Shown: positions 18,312-31,572 of the stretch, in pieces
How the letters are laid out: every line of letters begins with the position of its first letter
Numbering within the stretch: position 1 is the first letter of the stretch
Assembly: GCF_010729105.1 (NCBI RefSeq)
Contig: NZ_AP022573.1
Location: 5,828,001 to 5,892,000, forward strand
Length of the DNA stretch: 64,000 nucleotides
Origin: Mycobacterium saskatchewanense
GTDB lineage: Bacteria > Actinomycetota > Actinomycetes > Mycobacteriales > Mycobacteriaceae
Direction of reading: 5' to 3'
Notes under the pieces: generated by a model
The model's database searches: none
The model's input: the letters and a program-made list of their open reading frames with translations, nothing else
Told to the model about the DNA's origin: nothing
Made by a program: the position numbers and the translations under genes

Positions 18312-19384
18312 CGACCTCCCTGGGCGACCATCTCCAGTTCAGCAGCGGAAAAGCCCTGCCGCGCGGGCACCCGACCGGGCGCTTTCGCGTCTACGGCGCC
18401 AACGGGCCGATCGGGTATGCGGCGCAGCGCAACGCGAGCGGGCCGCTCATCGTGCTCGGGCGCGTCGGAACCCATTGCGGCAGCGTGTACTACTGCGACT
18501 CCGACGTGTGGGTCACGGACAACGCGCTGGTGTGCCGGGCGAACGACGCGCACGAGACGCGGTACTGGTATTACGCGCTGCGCGCCTGTCGCCTGGGCGA
18601 ACTGCGGTCGGGATCGGGGCAGCCGCTGCTCAACCAGAGCATCCTGCGCGGCGTCGCGGCGCCCCGCGTTTCGCCGAGCGAACGGCGGCGGGTCGCCGAG
18701 CTGCTCGGCTCCCTCGACGACAAGATCGTCGCCAACCAACGCGTGATCGCCGCTGCCGAGGCGTTGATGGTCGCGACCGCGGAAACCGTGTCTGAGTGCG
18801 TGCCGCTGTCCACCCTGGCGAATACGTCCACGGCCTCGCTGGGACCCGGCGGGTTCGACGACGTCGTCGCGCACTTCAGCCTGCCGGCATTCGACGATGG
18901 CGCGACACCGCGGGTGGTGCCCGGCGCAACCGTGCGCAGCGGCAAGTTCGTCCTGGCCGGGCCGTGCGTCCTGGTCGCGAAGCTCAATCCGCGAATCCCG
19001 CGGATCTGGAACGTGGCGCGCCTGCCCACCGAGATGGCGCTGGCCAGCACGGAGTTCGTGGTGCTGACGCCCGCCGTCGTGGACGCGTCGGCGTTGTGGT
19101 CGGCCGTGCGGCAGCCCGAGGTCTCCGAAAGGTTGCGGCGGCGGGTCGCCGGGACGACGGGCAGCCACCAACGCGTCCGCCCGGGCGACCTGATGGCGAC
19201 CCGGGTGCGCGATGTGCGCCGGCTGTCCGGTGAGGCGTCGCGCACGATCAGCGACCTCGGGGCGCTCTGCCACGGTCGCCGCGCCGAGTGCGTGCGGCTG
19301 GCCGCGCTCCGCGACGCCCTGCTGCCGCTGCTGCTCTCCGGCGAAGTGCGGGTCAGGGACGCCGAGGCGTCCGGCACGCTTTAA
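18308..19384 (+). CDS. hsdS: type I restriction-modification system specificity subunit
   Basis: The 358-residue protein has two target-recognition halves. The first runs from about residue 1 to 140 ([20 protein letters not shown], ending [20 protein letters not shown]) with a conserved spacer helix ([19 protein letters not shown]). The second runs from about 165 to 300, followed by a second helix ([20 protein letters not shown]). It reads DNA and positions two HsdM subunits. It is somewhat short for HsdS but both halves are intact. In Mtb, as I recall, S-type genes at this locus are separate. It is coupled to hsdM. Confidence 0.9.
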   Translation: MTTSLGDHLQFSSGKALPRGHPTGRFRVYGANGPIGYAAQRNASGPLIVLGRVGTHCGSVYYCDSDVWVTDNALVCRANDAHETRYWYYALRACRLGELRSGSGQPLLNQSILRGVAAPRVSPSERRRVAELLGSLDDKIVANQRVIAAAEALMVATAETVSECVPLSTLANTSTASLGPGGFDDVVAHFSLPAFDDGATPRVVPGATVRSGKFVLAGPCVLVAKLNPRIPRIWNVARLPTEMALASTEFVVLTPAVVDASALWSAVRQPEVSERLRRRVAGTTGSHQRVRPGDLMATRVRDVRRLSGEASRTISDLGALCHGRRAECVRLAALRDALLPLLLSGEVRVRDAEASGTL

Positions 19385-19394
19385 GGTGAGCGCC

Positions 19395-21111
<1,717 letters not shown>

Positions 21112-21130
21112 GGCAGAGCGTGGTCGACCG

Positions 21131-22807
21131 ATGGATGTAGACCTCGCCCCACCGGGCCCTCTGGCTCCTGGCGGACTGCGGGTCACCGCCCTGGGCGGCA
21201 TCAGCGAGATCGGCCGCAACATGACGGTTTTCGAGCACCTCGGCCGGCTGCTGATCATCGACTGCGGGGTCATGTTCCCCACCCACGACGAGCCCGGCGT
21301 CGACCTGATCCTGCCGGACCTGCGCCACATCGACGATCGCCTCGACGACGTCGAGGCGCTGGTCCTCACCCACGCGCACGAGGACCACATCGGGGCCATA
21401 CCGTTCCTGCTCCGGCTGCGGCCGGACATCCCCGTCGTCGGCTCGAAGTTCACCCTGGCGCTCGTCGCCGCCAAGTGCCGCGAACACCGCATCAAGCCGA
21501 TCTTCGTCGAGGTCGCGGAGGGGCAGCGGACCACCCACGGCGTCTTCCAATGCCAATACTTCGCCGTCAACCATTCGATCCCCGACGCGCTGGCCATCGC
21601 GGTCCACACCGGCGCCGGAACCGTCTTGCACACCGGCGACATCAAGCTCGACCAGCTGCCGCTCGACGGCCGCCCCACGGACCTGCCCGGCATGTCGCGG
21701 CTCGGCGATGCCGGGGTGGACCTGTTCCTGTGCGACTCGACCAACTCCGAGATCCCGGGCGTGGGGCCGTCGGAAAGTGAAGTGGGACCGACGCTGCACC
21801 GCCTGATCCGGGGCGCCGACGGCCGCGTCATCGTGGCGTGCTTCGCCTCCAACGTCGACCGCGTGCAGCAGATCATCGATGCCGCAGTCGCGTTGGGCCG
21901 GCGGGTCTCGTTCGTCGGCCGATCGATGGTGCGCAACATGGCCATCGCGCGGGAGCTGGGCTTCCTGCGCGTGGACGACTCGGACCTGATCGACATCGGG
22001 GCGGCCGAGATGATGGCGCCCGAGCGGGTCGTCCTGATCACGACCGGCACCCAGGGCGAGCCGATGTCGGCGTTGTCGCGGATGTCGCGCGGCGAGCATC
22101 GCAGCATCACCCTGACGGCGAACGACCTCATCATCCTGTCGTCCTCCCTGATACCCGGCAACGAGGAGGCCGTCTACGGGGTCATCGACTCGCTGGCCAA
22201 GATCGGCGCCCGTGTCGTCACCAATCAGCAGTTCCGCGTGCACGTTTCGGGCCACGCCTACGCCGGGGAGCTGCTGTTCCTCTACAACGGGGTGCGGCCG
22301 CGAAACGTGATGCCGGTGCACGGCACCTGGCGGATGCTGCGGGCCAACGCCAAACTGGCGGCTCGCGCCGGGGTGCCCGAGGAGTCGATCGTGTTGGCCG
22401 AGAACGGCGTCAGCGTCGATCTGCTGGCCGGACGCGTCTCGATCGCCGGCGCGGTGCCGGTCGGCAAGATGTTCGTCGACGGGCTGATCACCGGTGACGT
22501 CGGCGACATCACGCTGGGAGAGCGGCTGATCCTGTCGTCGGGCTTCGTCGCGGTCACCGTGGTGGTCGCTCGCGGCACCGGACGCCCGGTCGCCGCGCCG
22601 CAGCTCCATTCCCGCGGGTTCTCCGAGGATCCCAAGGCGCTCGAGCCCGCCATGCGCAAGGTCGAGGCGGAGCTGGAAGTGCTTGCGGCAGAACAAGTCA
22701 CCGAACCGACGCGCATCGCTCAGGCGGTGCGCCGCACGCTCGGCAAGTGGGTGGGCGAAACCTACCGCCGCCAGCCGATGATCGTGCCGACCGTCATCGA
22801 GGTCTGA
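21131..22807 (+). CDS. rnj: ribonuclease J
   Basis: The 558-residue metallo-beta-lactamase/beta-CASP nuclease has GGISEIGRNMTVFE, the metal-binding THAHEDHIGA motif, and beta-CASP motifs including GTQGEPMSALSRM and VHGTWRML. It processes and degrades RNA with endo- and 5'-exonuclease activity, alongside RNase E in mycobacteria. Length equals that of the Mtb protein as I recall. It is followed by a hairpin at the convergent boundary with the methyltransferase gene. Confidence 0.95.
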   Translation: MDVDLAPPGPLAPGGLRVTALGGISEIGRNMTVFEHLGRLLIIDCGVMFPTHDEPGVDLILPDLRHIDDRLDDVEALVLTHAHEDHIGAIPFLLRLRPDIPVVGSKFTLALVAAKCREHRIKPIFVEVAEGQRTTHGVFQCQYFAVNHSIPDALAIAVHTGAGTVLHTGDIKLDQLPLDGRPTDLPGMSRLGDAGVDLFLCDSTNSEIPGVGPSESEVGPTLHRLIRGADGRVIVACFASNVDRVQQIIDAAVALGRRVSFVGRSMVRNMAIARELGFLRVDDSDLIDIGAAEMMAPERVVLITTGTQGEPMSALSRMSRGEHRSITLTANDLIILSSSLIPGNEEAVYGVIDSLAKIGARVVTNQQFRVHVSGHAYAGELLFLYNGVRPRNVMPVHGTWRMLRANAKLAARAGVPEESIVLAENGVSVDLLAGRVSIAGAVPVGKMFVDGLITGDVGDITLGERLILSSGFVAVTVVVARGTGRPVAAPQLHSRGFSEDPKALEPAMRKVEAELEVLAAEQVTEPTRIAQAVRRTLGKWVGETYRRQPMIVPTVIEV

Positions 22808-22817
22808 GCCGCTGCTG

Positions 22818-22878
22818 CGCGAGACATAAACCACTGCGACACTTCCCGGCGTGTCGTCGCAAAGGTTTATGTGTCGCG
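22818..22878. terminator. bidirectional hairpin between rnj and the methyltransferase gene
   Basis: Arms at 22818-22832 and 22864-22878 pair over 14 of 15 bp (CGCGAGACATAAACC with its near-complement). There is extra pairing inside and the 10-mer CGGCGTGTCG in the loop. It sits between two convergent genes. There is no U-tract, as is common for mycobacterial terminators. A second hairpin with the same loop 10-mer lies at 27608-27663. Confidence 0.6.
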
Positions 22879-22896
22879 GGGCGCGCGTGATCCCCG

Positions 22897-23769
22897 CTAG
22901 ACCTTTTCGGCGTAGGCCGACCATTCCAGTTGCGAGGCCTTGAGCTTGCGGCCGGTCGGGGCGACATAGCGCTGGACGAGGTCGTCGGGTCCGGCCTGCT
23001 CGACCAGCCGCCAGCCATAGGGGGCGATGAAGTCGGCGACTTCGTCGGGCTGCAACCCGAAACGCCACAGCTGCCGGCGCTGCCGGACACTCCGATACAG
23101 CGTTCGCGTGCCGTACCGGTTGGTCCCGTCGATGAAATCCCGGCGCACGTAGGTGAATACCAGCCGGCTGCCCGGGGCGGTCGCGCGCAGCCCCTCCAAA
23201 GTCCGGCGGACGGTCGCCTCGGTCAGGTACTGGGTGACGCCCTCGCAGATGAAGAAGGCGCGGTACTCGGTGTGGTAGCCGTGCTCGGCCAGCGAGGTGA
23301 GCAGGTCGTCGCGCTCGAGGTCCAGCGCCACCAGCCGCACCGACAGGGGCGGGCCACCCAGCACCCGTCGGACGGTCTGCACCTTCCTGGCGATGTTGAC
23401 CGGCAGGTCCACCTCGAAGACGGGCATGCGGATCTGGCGCGTCAGGAGGTAGGGGCGCGTGTCCAGGCCCGCGCCGAGGATGACCACCGCGTCGATGTCC
23501 CCGAGCGCCTCAGCCAGCTTGTCACCGATGAATCGCTTGCGGCAGGCCAAGTTTGCCCACAGCCCGCGACCGGACCATTCCGATCCGCGGATCATCAGCC
23601 GGCGTATGGGTGCGGAGCGGGTTGCCGAGACCAGCCATCGCAGCGGGGCGGGCAAGAACAGCTCTGCGAGGTCGTCGTCGAGCAGCCGCCGGGCGGGCGG
23701 CTCGTTCTGCTCGACGGCCGTCAACACCATCGGCCCGAAAGCCGTCTGCGCCACCGGGTTTCGCGCCAT
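22897..23769 (-). CDS. SAM-dependent methyltransferase, TIGR00027/LCM-like family (Rv2751-like)
   Basis: The 290-residue protein belongs to the mycobacteria-expanded putative methyltransferase family. Seen: VVILGAGLDTRPYLL (SAM-binding motif I), FEVDLP (acidic motif II), and FICEGVTQYLTEATVRRTL, the leucine carboxyl methyltransferase-like motif. Substrates of this family are mostly unknown. It lies 3 bp downstream of an SDR gene on the same strand, forming a small operon with it and the ABM protein gene (order 24920 to 22897). Confidence 0.85.
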   Translation of the reverse strand: MARNPVAQTAFGPMVLTAVEQNEPPARRLLDDDLAELFLPAPLRWLVSATRSAPIRRLMIRGSEWSGRGLWANLACRKRFIGDKLAEALGDIDAVVILGAGLDTRPYLLTRQIRMPVFEVDLPVNIARKVQTVRRVLGGPPLSVRLVALDLERDDLLTSLAEHGYHTEYRAFFICEGVTQYLTEATVRRTLEGLRATAPGSRLVFTYVRRDFIDGTNRYGTRTLYRSVRQRRQLWRFGLQPDEVADFIAPYGWRLVEQAGPDDLVQRYVAPTGRKLKASQLEWSAYAEKV

Positions 23770-23772
23770 GAG

Positions 23773-24606
23773 CTACTTCTTGTTCAGGAAGCCCGCGTCA
23801 ACCGGCAGGGCGACGCCGGTGATGTAACGGGCCTGGTCGGACACCAGCCACGCCACCGCGTTGGCGATGTCCTCGGGTGTGAGGACCTGCACCGGCAGCG
23901 CGTTGCCCATGTCCGGCGGCGAATCGGACTGCGCGACCAGCTGGGCAAGCCATTGGCGGGTGAACTCGTTGTTGATCATCGGGGTGTCCACGCCCGACGG
24001 ATGGATCGAGTTGACCCGAATGTTGTGCTGGGCAAGCAGATTGGCGTACACCCGCATCAACCCGACCACGCCGTGCTTGGCGGCGGCGTAGCCGATCGAG
24101 CCGGCATCGGCGCTGCCGATGCCGGCCAGCCCCGCGGCCGAACTGGTCAGCACGATCGATCCGCCGGCGCCCTGGGACACCAGGGTCGGGATGGCGGCCT
24201 CGACGGTGTGGTGGACGCCGCTGAGGTTGACGTCGATGACGTCACGCCAGCCCTCGGGTCCAGACTGCATGGGGGCGATGCCGGCGTTCGCGACGACGAT
24301 GTCCAGCCGGCCGAACTCGTTGAGGCCAGCCCGCAACGCGGACGACAGCGACGCGGCGTCGCGGACGTCGCCTTGTCGGGCGACGATCCGTGCGCCGGTG
24401 TCCTCGACCAGCTTGACCGTGGCCGCCAGATCGTCCGCGGTGGCCAGCGGGTAGGGCACGCTGGCGATCCGTCCGCACAGGTCGACCGCGATGACGTCGG
24501 CCCCGTCGGCGGCCAACCGCACCGCATGCGCGCGGCCCTGACCGCGCGCCGCCCCGGTGATGAAGGCGACGCGGCCGCTGAGCGGGCCTTCCGCCGGCCG
24601 ACCCAT
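23773..24606 (-). CDS. mycofactocin-type SDR oxidoreductase (Rv2750-like)
   Basis: The 277-residue SDR has the cofactor loop [16 protein letters not shown] and an AVDLCGR insertion typical of the SDR subfamily that carries a non-exchangeable NAD recycled by mycofactocin. [15 protein letters not shown] and the YAAAK catalytic motif are present. It oxidises an alcohol or reduces a carbonyl; the substrate is unknown. Its first base overlaps the stop of the upstream ABM gene, so translation is coupled. The subfamily assignment rests on the extended N-terminal region and recall. Confidence 0.85.
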   Translation of the reverse strand: MGRPAEGPLSGRVAFITGAARGQGRAHAVRLAADGADVIAVDLCGRIASVPYPLATADDLAATVKLVEDTGARIVARQGDVRDAASLSSALRAGLNEFGRLDIVVANAGIAPMQSGPEGWRDVIDVNLSGVHHTVEAAIPTLVSQGAGGSIVLTSSAAGLAGIGSADAGSIGYAAAKHGVVGLMRVYANLLAQHNIRVNSIHPSGVDTPMINNEFTRQWLAQLVAQSDSPPDMGNALPVQVLTPEDIANAVAWLVSDQARYITGVALPVDAGFLNKK

Positions 24607-24920
24607 CAGCGCCGCAGCTGTCCCTTGTCCGGGTCACCCGCCGGGATGGGCTCCAACATCTTGATGTCGGGCGCCCCGGCGAGATGCTCACCGGCCGCGG
24701 TGAACATCTTGGTGACCGCGGGCGCGCCGCTGTGCGTCTTGAGCGCTTCGGGATCGGCCCACTGCTCCACGAAGACGAAGGTGTCGCCCGTCTGGTGCAG
24801 CGAATACAGCTCGCAGCCGGGCTCGTCGTGCACCTCTTCCACCGCTCGAGTGAGGATGTCGCGGACGGTGTCGACCGATTCGGGCTTGACGGTCAGTGTG
24901 GCGACGACGACGACGGGCAT
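24606..24920 (-). CDS. antibiotic biosynthesis monooxygenase (ABM) domain protein (Rv2749-like)
   Basis: The 104-residue ferredoxin-like ABM domain protein opens with [20 protein letters not shown] and has [20 protein letters not shown], the typical central strand/helix of the family. Members are small dimeric monooxygenases or haem-handling proteins; the role here is not known. It is the first gene of the three-gene minus-strand operon and is divergent from ftsK. Confidence 0.85.
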   Translation of the reverse strand: MPVVVVATLTVKPESVDTVRDILTRAVEEVHDEPGCELYSLHQTGDTFVFVEQWADPEALKTHSGAPAVTKMFTAAGEHLAGAPDIKMLEPIPAGDPDKGQLRR

Positions 24921-25089
24921 GCTAGGGCCTCCTGGTTGCTTCGGGGGTGGGTGACGCCAGTACTTCTCTCACCGGGTGCCACCCTACTCACGGCGTTCCG
25001 GCGGCCGTAGTGACGCGGGTCACCCGGAGACCGCGGTTACCAGTGTGGCGTGTGGTGCTCATGATGTCGTTGCGACTACCCTTGCCGGC

Positions 25090-27603
<2,514 letters not shown>

Positions 27604-27607
27604 GGCC

Positions 27608-27663
27608 GAGCAGACGCAAAAGTCCCTAATCGGACGGCGTGTCGGGAGCTTTTGCGTCTGCTC
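27608..27663. terminator. strong palindromic hairpin between ftsK and argA
   Basis: Perfect 15-bp arms (GAGCAGACGCAAAAG and its complement) extend to about 19 paired bases with one bulge, around a loop containing CGGCGTGTCG. It lies between convergent stops at 27603 and 27670 and probably ends transcription on both strands. No U-tract. The GAGCAGACGCAAAAG arm is, from memory, a recurrent mycobacterial intergenic motif. Confidence 0.7.
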
Positions 27664-27669
27664 GCGCAG

Positions 27670-28185
27670 TTACAGCACCAGCAGCATCCGGGAGTTGCCG
27701 AGGATGTTCGGCTTGACGTAGCTGAGGTCGAGGAACTCGGCGACGCCGATGTCGTAGGAGCGGCACATCTCCTCGAACACCTCGGCGGTGACGGGCGTGC
27801 CCTCGATCTCGGTGAACCCGTGCTTGCCGAAGAATTCGGTCTCGAAGGTCAGCACGAACAGCCGCTTCAGCTGCAGTTCGCGGGCCACTTCGAGGAGCCG
27901 GTTGACGATCGCGTGGCCGATGCCGCGGCCCGTCATCGCCGGATCGACGGCGACGGTGCGAACCTCGCCGAGGTCGGACCACAACACGTGCAGCGCCCCG
28001 CAACCGACCACTTTGCCGTCACACTCGGCCACCCAGAATTCCTGCACGGCCTCGTACAGCGTCACGAGATTCTTCTCCAGCAGGATTCTTCCCGCGTACG
28101 TGTCGACGAGGTGCTTGATCGCGGGCACGTCGGACGTTCGCGCGCGCCGGACGACCGGCCGATGATCCTCAGAGCTTTCGGTCAC
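27670..28185 (-). CDS. argA: amino-acid N-acetyltransferase, short mycobacterial ArgA (Rv2747-like)
   Basis: The 171-residue single-domain GNAT protein acetylates glutamate as the first step of arginine synthesis in Mtb. Seen: VRRARTSDVPAIKHLVDTYA, LGEVRTVAVDPAMTGRGIGH (acetyl-CoA pyrophosphate loop) and VLTFETEFFGKHGF. I chose the GTG giving TESSEDHRPVVRR because it matches the Mtb start, and TACTGT lies just upstream as a leaderless -10. An in-frame ATG 18 nt upstream is the alternative. It is divergent from pgsA. Confidence 0.88.
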   Translation of the reverse strand: MTESSEDHRPVVRRARTSDVPAIKHLVDTYAGRILLEKNLVTLYEAVQEFWVAECDGKVVGCGALHVLWSDLGEVRTVAVDPAMTGRGIGHAIVNRLLEVARELQLKRLFVLTFETEFFGKHGFTEIEGTPVTAEVFEEMCRSYDIGVAEFLDLSYVKPNILGNSRMLLVL

Positions 28186-28241
28186 GGGTAACAGTATCGG
28201 CATCGGGGACGGCCGCGCTGGTCAACCGCTATTCTGTTGCG

Positions 28242-28835
28242 GTGTCGGGGCAGCCGGAAACACCAGGCCACGCCCGCATCGCCAACCTCGCGAACGTTCT
28301 GACTTTGTTGAGGCTGGTGCTCGTTCCGATCTTCCTGCTCGCGCTGTTCGCCGGGGACGGCCATCAGATCGCCTTCCGCATCGTGGCTTTCCTGATTTTC
28401 GCGGTGGCCGCCATCACCGACCGGCTGGACGGGTTGCTGGCTCGCAACTACGGCATGGCCACGGAATTCGGCGCCTTCGTCGATCCCATCGCCGACAAGA
28501 CCCTGATCGGGTCGGCCCTGGTCGGACTCTCGATGCTCGGGGAACTGCCCTGGTGGATCACGGTGCTGATCATGAGCCGCGAGGTCGGGGTGACGCTGTT
28601 GCGTCTGGCCGTCATCCGCCGCGGGGTCATACCTGCCAGCTGGGGGGGCAAGCTCAAGACAGTGGTGCAGTCCGTTGCGATCGGGTTGTTCATCCTGCCG
28701 CTGTCCGGGCCGGTGCAGGTGGCGGCGTCGGTGGTGATGGGGGTCGCGATCGTGCTGACCGTCGTCACCGGCATCGACTACGTGGCCCAGACGTTCAGGA
28801 CAGTTCGGCAGGTCCGGCCGCCGACCGGCGGCTGA
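28242..28835 (+). CDS. pgsA: CDP-diacylglycerol--glycerol-3-phosphate 3-phosphatidyltransferase (PgsA3-like)
   Basis: The 197-residue integral membrane enzyme makes phosphatidylglycerophosphate. The CDP-alcohol phosphatidyltransferase signature is intact (DRLDGLLARNYGMATEFGA, then FVDPIADK), with about five transmembrane helices. The GTG start lies 6 nt after TATTCT, suggesting a leaderless transcript. It precedes clgR and may be co-transcribed with it, although clgR has its own stress promoter. In Mtb this position is called pgsA3. Confidence 0.9.
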   Translation: MSGQPETPGHARIANLANVLTLLRLVLVPIFLLALFAGDGHQIAFRIVAFLIFAVAAITDRLDGLLARNYGMATEFGAFVDPIADKTLIGSALVGLSMLGELPWWITVLIMSREVGVTLLRLAVIRRGVIPASWGGKLKTVVQSVAIGLFILPLSGPVQVAASVVMGVAIVLTVVTGIDYVAQTFRTVRQVRPPTGG

Positions 28836-28874
28836 GCGCGCCCGGCGAATTTGGGCCAACTACCGGCGCCGAAC

Positions 28875-28902
28875 GGGAACCAACCCCCCGGCCGCCGGCG
28901 TT
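28875..28902 (+). promoter_or_regulatory. SigE-type stress promoter of clgR
   Basis: GGGAACC at 28875-28881 and CGTT at 28899-28902, 17 bp apart, fit the GGGAAC/CGTT pattern of the ECF factors SigE and SigH. It lies about 60 nt before the clgR ATG. In Mtb, clgR is controlled by SigE under envelope stress, which agrees. Confidence 0.6.
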
Positions 28903-28964
28903 CAACCAATTAGCGCCTGCTGATTCCCGTGCTGAGCAGGGCTGACAGGACGAAGGAGAGCAGG

Positions 28965-29303
28965 ATGCCGCCATTGGTGCGCGAGGTGATCGGCGATGTG
29001 CTGCGCCGGGCGCGGATGTCACAGGGCCGGACGCTGCGCGAGGTGTCCGATTCGGCCCGCGTGAGCCTCGGCTATCTGTCGGAGGTGGAGCGCGGTCGCA
29101 AGGAGCCCTCGAGCGAGCTGCTTTACGCGATCTGCGATGCGCTGGACGTCCCGCTGTCGTCGGTCCTCACCGACGCGGGTGAGCGGATGGCCGACGAGGA
29201 ACGCGCCGCGTTCAGCGCGCCGTCCGGCGCCGCCCGTGGTGCGAGCATCGACGTCAGCACCAAGGTGGTCATTCCGGCCGTGGCCCCGCTCGCGGTGGCC
29301 TGA
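28965..29303 (+). CDS. clgR: transcriptional activator ClgR (XRE family)
   Basis: The 112-residue Cro/CI-type helix-turn-helix protein has [20 protein letters not shown] and [20 protein letters not shown] as the DNA-reading helices. The C-terminus ends in VAPLAVA, a non-polar tail of the kind Clp proteases recognise; in Mtb ClgR is itself a Clp substrate. It activates clp protease genes and the psp operon. The ATG after AAGGAGAG gives the same length as Mtb ClgR as I recall. pspA and pspM follow. Confidence 0.93.
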   Translation: MPPLVREVIGDVLRRARMSQGRTLREVSDSARVSLGYLSEVERGRKEPSSELLYAICDALDVPLSSVLTDAGERMADEERAAFSAPSGAARGASIDVSTKVVIPAVAPLAVA

Positions 29304-29425
29304 GCGCACGACCTATCCCGGGCAAGGGGTGGGGCGATGGCCGCCGACCCGATAAATTGAGCGACAGAACGAGCGCAGGACCCGGGCGTACCCGCCCTAC
29401 AGACAAGCGAAGGTGGACCTGACCC

Positions 29426-30244
29426 ATGGCCAATCCGTTCGTCAAGGCGTGGAAGTACCTGATGGCGCTGTTCAACTCCAGGATCGACGAGTACGCCGAC
29501 CCCAAGGTGCAGATTCAGCAGGCCATCGAGGAAGCGCAGCGGACCCACCAGGCGCTGACCCAGCAGGCGGCGCAGGTGATCGGCAACCAGCGGCAGCTGG
29601 AAATGCGGCTCAACCGGCAGCTGGCCGACATCGAGAAGCTGCAGGTCAACGTGCGACAGGCGCTGACGCTGGCCGACCAGGCCACCTCCGCGGGGGACGC
29701 CGCCAAGGCCACCGAGTACAACAACGCCGCCGAGGCGTTCGCCGCCCAGCTGGTGACGGCCGAGCAGGGCGTGGAAGACCTCAAGACGCTGCACGACCAG
29801 GCGCTGCAGGCGGCCGCCCAGGCCAAGCGGGCGGTCGAACAGAACGCGATGGTGTTGCAACAGAAGATCGCCGAGCGCACGAAGCTGCTCAGCCAGCTCG
29901 AGCAGGCGAAGATGCAGGAGCAGGTCAGCGCGTCGTTGCGGTCGATGAGCGAGATCGCCGCTCCGGGCAGCACCCCGAGCCTCGACGAGGTGCGCGACAA
30001 GATCGAGCGCCGCTACGCCAACGCCGTGGGCGCGGCGGAGCTGGCCCAGGGATCGGTGCAGGGCCGCATGCTCGAGGTCCAGCAGGCCAGCGTGGAGATG
30101 GCCGGCCATTCCCGGCTCGAGCAGATCCGCGCCTCGATGCGCGGCGAGGCGCTGCCCGCGGGCGGCTCGGCCGCCGCGCCGCCCACCCCGGCGCCCGCCG
30201 AGCCCGCCGGGGGAGCGGTCGCCGAGAAGCCCTTTGGGCAGTAG
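29426..30244 (+). CDS. pspA: phage-shock protein A homologue (35-kDa antigen)
   Basis: The 272-residue PspA/IM30 (ESCRT-III-like) protein is nearly all helical coiled coil. It starts with [20 protein letters not shown] and [20 protein letters not shown], the amphipathic membrane-binding helix and first hairpin. An Ala/Pro-rich tail ends the protein (from about 245). It binds stressed inner membrane, preserves envelope integrity and, in Mtb, sequesters ClgR as negative feedback. It is placed between clgR and pspM as in Mtb. Confidence 0.93.
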   Translation: MANPFVKAWKYLMALFNSRIDEYADPKVQIQQAIEEAQRTHQALTQQAAQVIGNQRQLEMRLNRQLADIEKLQVNVRQALTLADQATSAGDAAKATEYNNAAEAFAAQLVTAEQGVEDLKTLHDQALQAAAQAKRAVEQNAMVLQQKIAERTKLLSQLEQAKMQEQVSASLRSMSEIAAPGSTPSLDEVRDKIERRYANAVGAAELAQGSVQGRMLEVQQASVEMAGHSRLEQIRASMRGEALPAGGSAAAPPTPAPAEPAGGAVAEKPFGQ

Positions 30245-30262
30245 TACGGCAGACTGTTTCGC

Positions 30263-31075
30263 ATGGCGGTCAACTCGGCCCAACGCGGTCCTCGGCGCTC
30301 CCTGGTGCGCTGGGGATTGGACAGCGCCGCCGACGTTTTCGCGCTGGCCGCCCACAAGCTGAACGCGGCGACGGACCCGCGGGCGCGGCTGCTCCGTCGT
30401 CGCCGGCGGGCGCTGCGATGGGGGCTGATCTTCGCGGCCGGATGCGTGTTCTGGGCGGTGGTGACGATCCTGCTGGCCGCCTGGGGCTGGTTCGCGCTGC
30501 TGCTGGAGATCACCGGCGCCGTCGCCGTCGTGATGGCGGTCCCGGCGACGCTGTTGCTGATTCGCTACCACTGGCTGCGCTCCGAGCCGCTGCCGGTCCA
30601 GCGGCCCGCGAGCGTCCGCCGGCTGCCGCCGCCCGGGTCGGCGGCCCGGCCGGCGATGTACGCGCTGGGCGCCTCCGAGCGGGGCTTCGTCTCGTTGTTG
30701 GGCGTGCTGGAACGGGGGTCGATGCTGCCTGCGGAGGAGATCCGCGACCTGAGCGCGGCGGCTACCCGGACGTCGGCGGCGATGGCGGCCACCGCCGCCG
30801 AAGTCGTGTCGATGGAACGGGCGGCGCAAGACTCCGAGTCCGCGCGCGCCTATCTCGTGCCGACGATCAACGCGTTCACCGCTCAATTGAGCGCCGGGGT
30901 CCGTCAGTACAACGAAATGGTCACCGCGGCAGCGCACCTGGTGTCTTCGGCCAACGGTGACGGGCTTGCCGCGCCCCAGCAGCGCTACCGCGCCGAGCTG
31001 GTGGGCGCCACCGACCGGCTGCTCGGGTGGGCGCAGGCCTTCGACGAACTGGGCGGGTTGCCGAGGGGCGCCTGA
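30263..31075 (+). CDS. pspM: membrane partner of PspA (PspM, Rv2743c-like)
   Basis: The 270-residue protein has a basic N-terminus and two adjacent transmembrane helices (about 53-75 and 76-98; WGLIFAAGCVFWAVVTILLA). The soluble, mostly helical C-terminal domain follows. In Mtb Rv2743c anchors PspA to the membrane. It lies 18 bp after pspA on the same strand, so is operonic. The fourth Mtb operon member (Rv2742c, PspN) is absent: an unrelated gene on the other strand follows at once. Confidence 0.87.
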   Translation: MAVNSAQRGPRRSLVRWGLDSAADVFALAAHKLNAATDPRARLLRRRRRALRWGLIFAAGCVFWAVVTILLAAWGWFALLLEITGAVAVVMAVPATLLLIRYHWLRSEPLPVQRPASVRRLPPPGSAARPAMYALGASERGFVSLLGVLERGSMLPAEEIRDLSAAATRTSAAMAATAAEVVSMERAAQDSESARAYLVPTINAFTAQLSAGVRQYNEMVTAAAHLVSSANGDGLAAPQQRYRAELVGATDRLLGWAQAFDELGGLPRGA

Positions 31076-31088
31076 AGAGCTTTGGCGT

Positions 31089-31520
31089 CTAGAACGACGC
31101 TTTGAGCGACGGCACCACCAGCCCGGCCACGCCCCGCGCCGTCGCCTTCAGTATGTCGAAGAAGTCGAAGTAATCGCGCCACAGCGTGATTCGCCCGTCG
31201 TGCACCTCGAACACACCGCACACCCAGAACTGGAGTCGTAGCCGGCCGAAAATCAGCGCGTCGGTCCGCTCGGTGAGCACCGCGGCCCCGTCGGAGGCGA
31301 TCCGGTGGATCTTCACCTCGAAGGCGGCGCGCCCGTCCATCTGACGGAACAGTTTCATGGCTCTGGCGCGGCCGTGGATGGTCGGCAGGCCGACATTCTC
31401 GTAGACGAGGTTGTCGTCCAGTGCAGCATCTGCGGTGTCGTAATCGGCGTCCTGCAGGGCGTTCAGAAATCCCTCGACGACGCGCGTGTTCGTCACCGCC
31501 GTCCCAGTCAGCTCGGTCAT
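31089..31520 (-). CDS. ephG: limonene-1,2-epoxide hydrolase family protein (EphG, Rv2740-like)
   Basis: The 143-residue cystatin-like/SnoaL-fold protein has VEGFLNALQDADYDTADAAL, then LTERTDALIFGRLRLQFWVC and GRITLWRDYFDFFDI. These hold the Arg and two Asp residues of the LEH catalytic triad (Asp-Arg-Asp). The Mtb orthologue hydrolyses lipid epoxides including cholesterol epoxide in vitro. The ATG at 31520 gives MTELTGTAV, matching the family start. It is convergent with pspM; in Mtb a PE_PGRS gene lies between them. Confidence 0.9.
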   Translation of the reverse strand: MTELTGTAVTNTRVVEGFLNALQDADYDTADAALDDNLVYENVGLPTIHGRARAMKLFRQMDGRAAFEVKIHRIASDGAAVLTERTDALIFGRLRLQFWVCGVFEVHDGRITLWRDYFDFFDILKATARGVAGLVVPSLKASF

Positions 31521-31572
31521 GCTTGCCAGCGTAGGCAGCCCGGCTGCCGTGCGCTGTGGCAGGGTAGGGCCG

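Noticed and set aside
22930..24954. Open frame of about 670 codons on the plus strand opposite the methyltransferase, SDR and ABM genes
   Set aside because: Shadow of three real minus-strand genes; no domain and biased composition.
29123..30937. Long frames on both strands over pspA and pspM
   Set aside because: Out-of-frame readings of coiled-coil, Ala-rich sequence; pspA and pspM are the recognised products.
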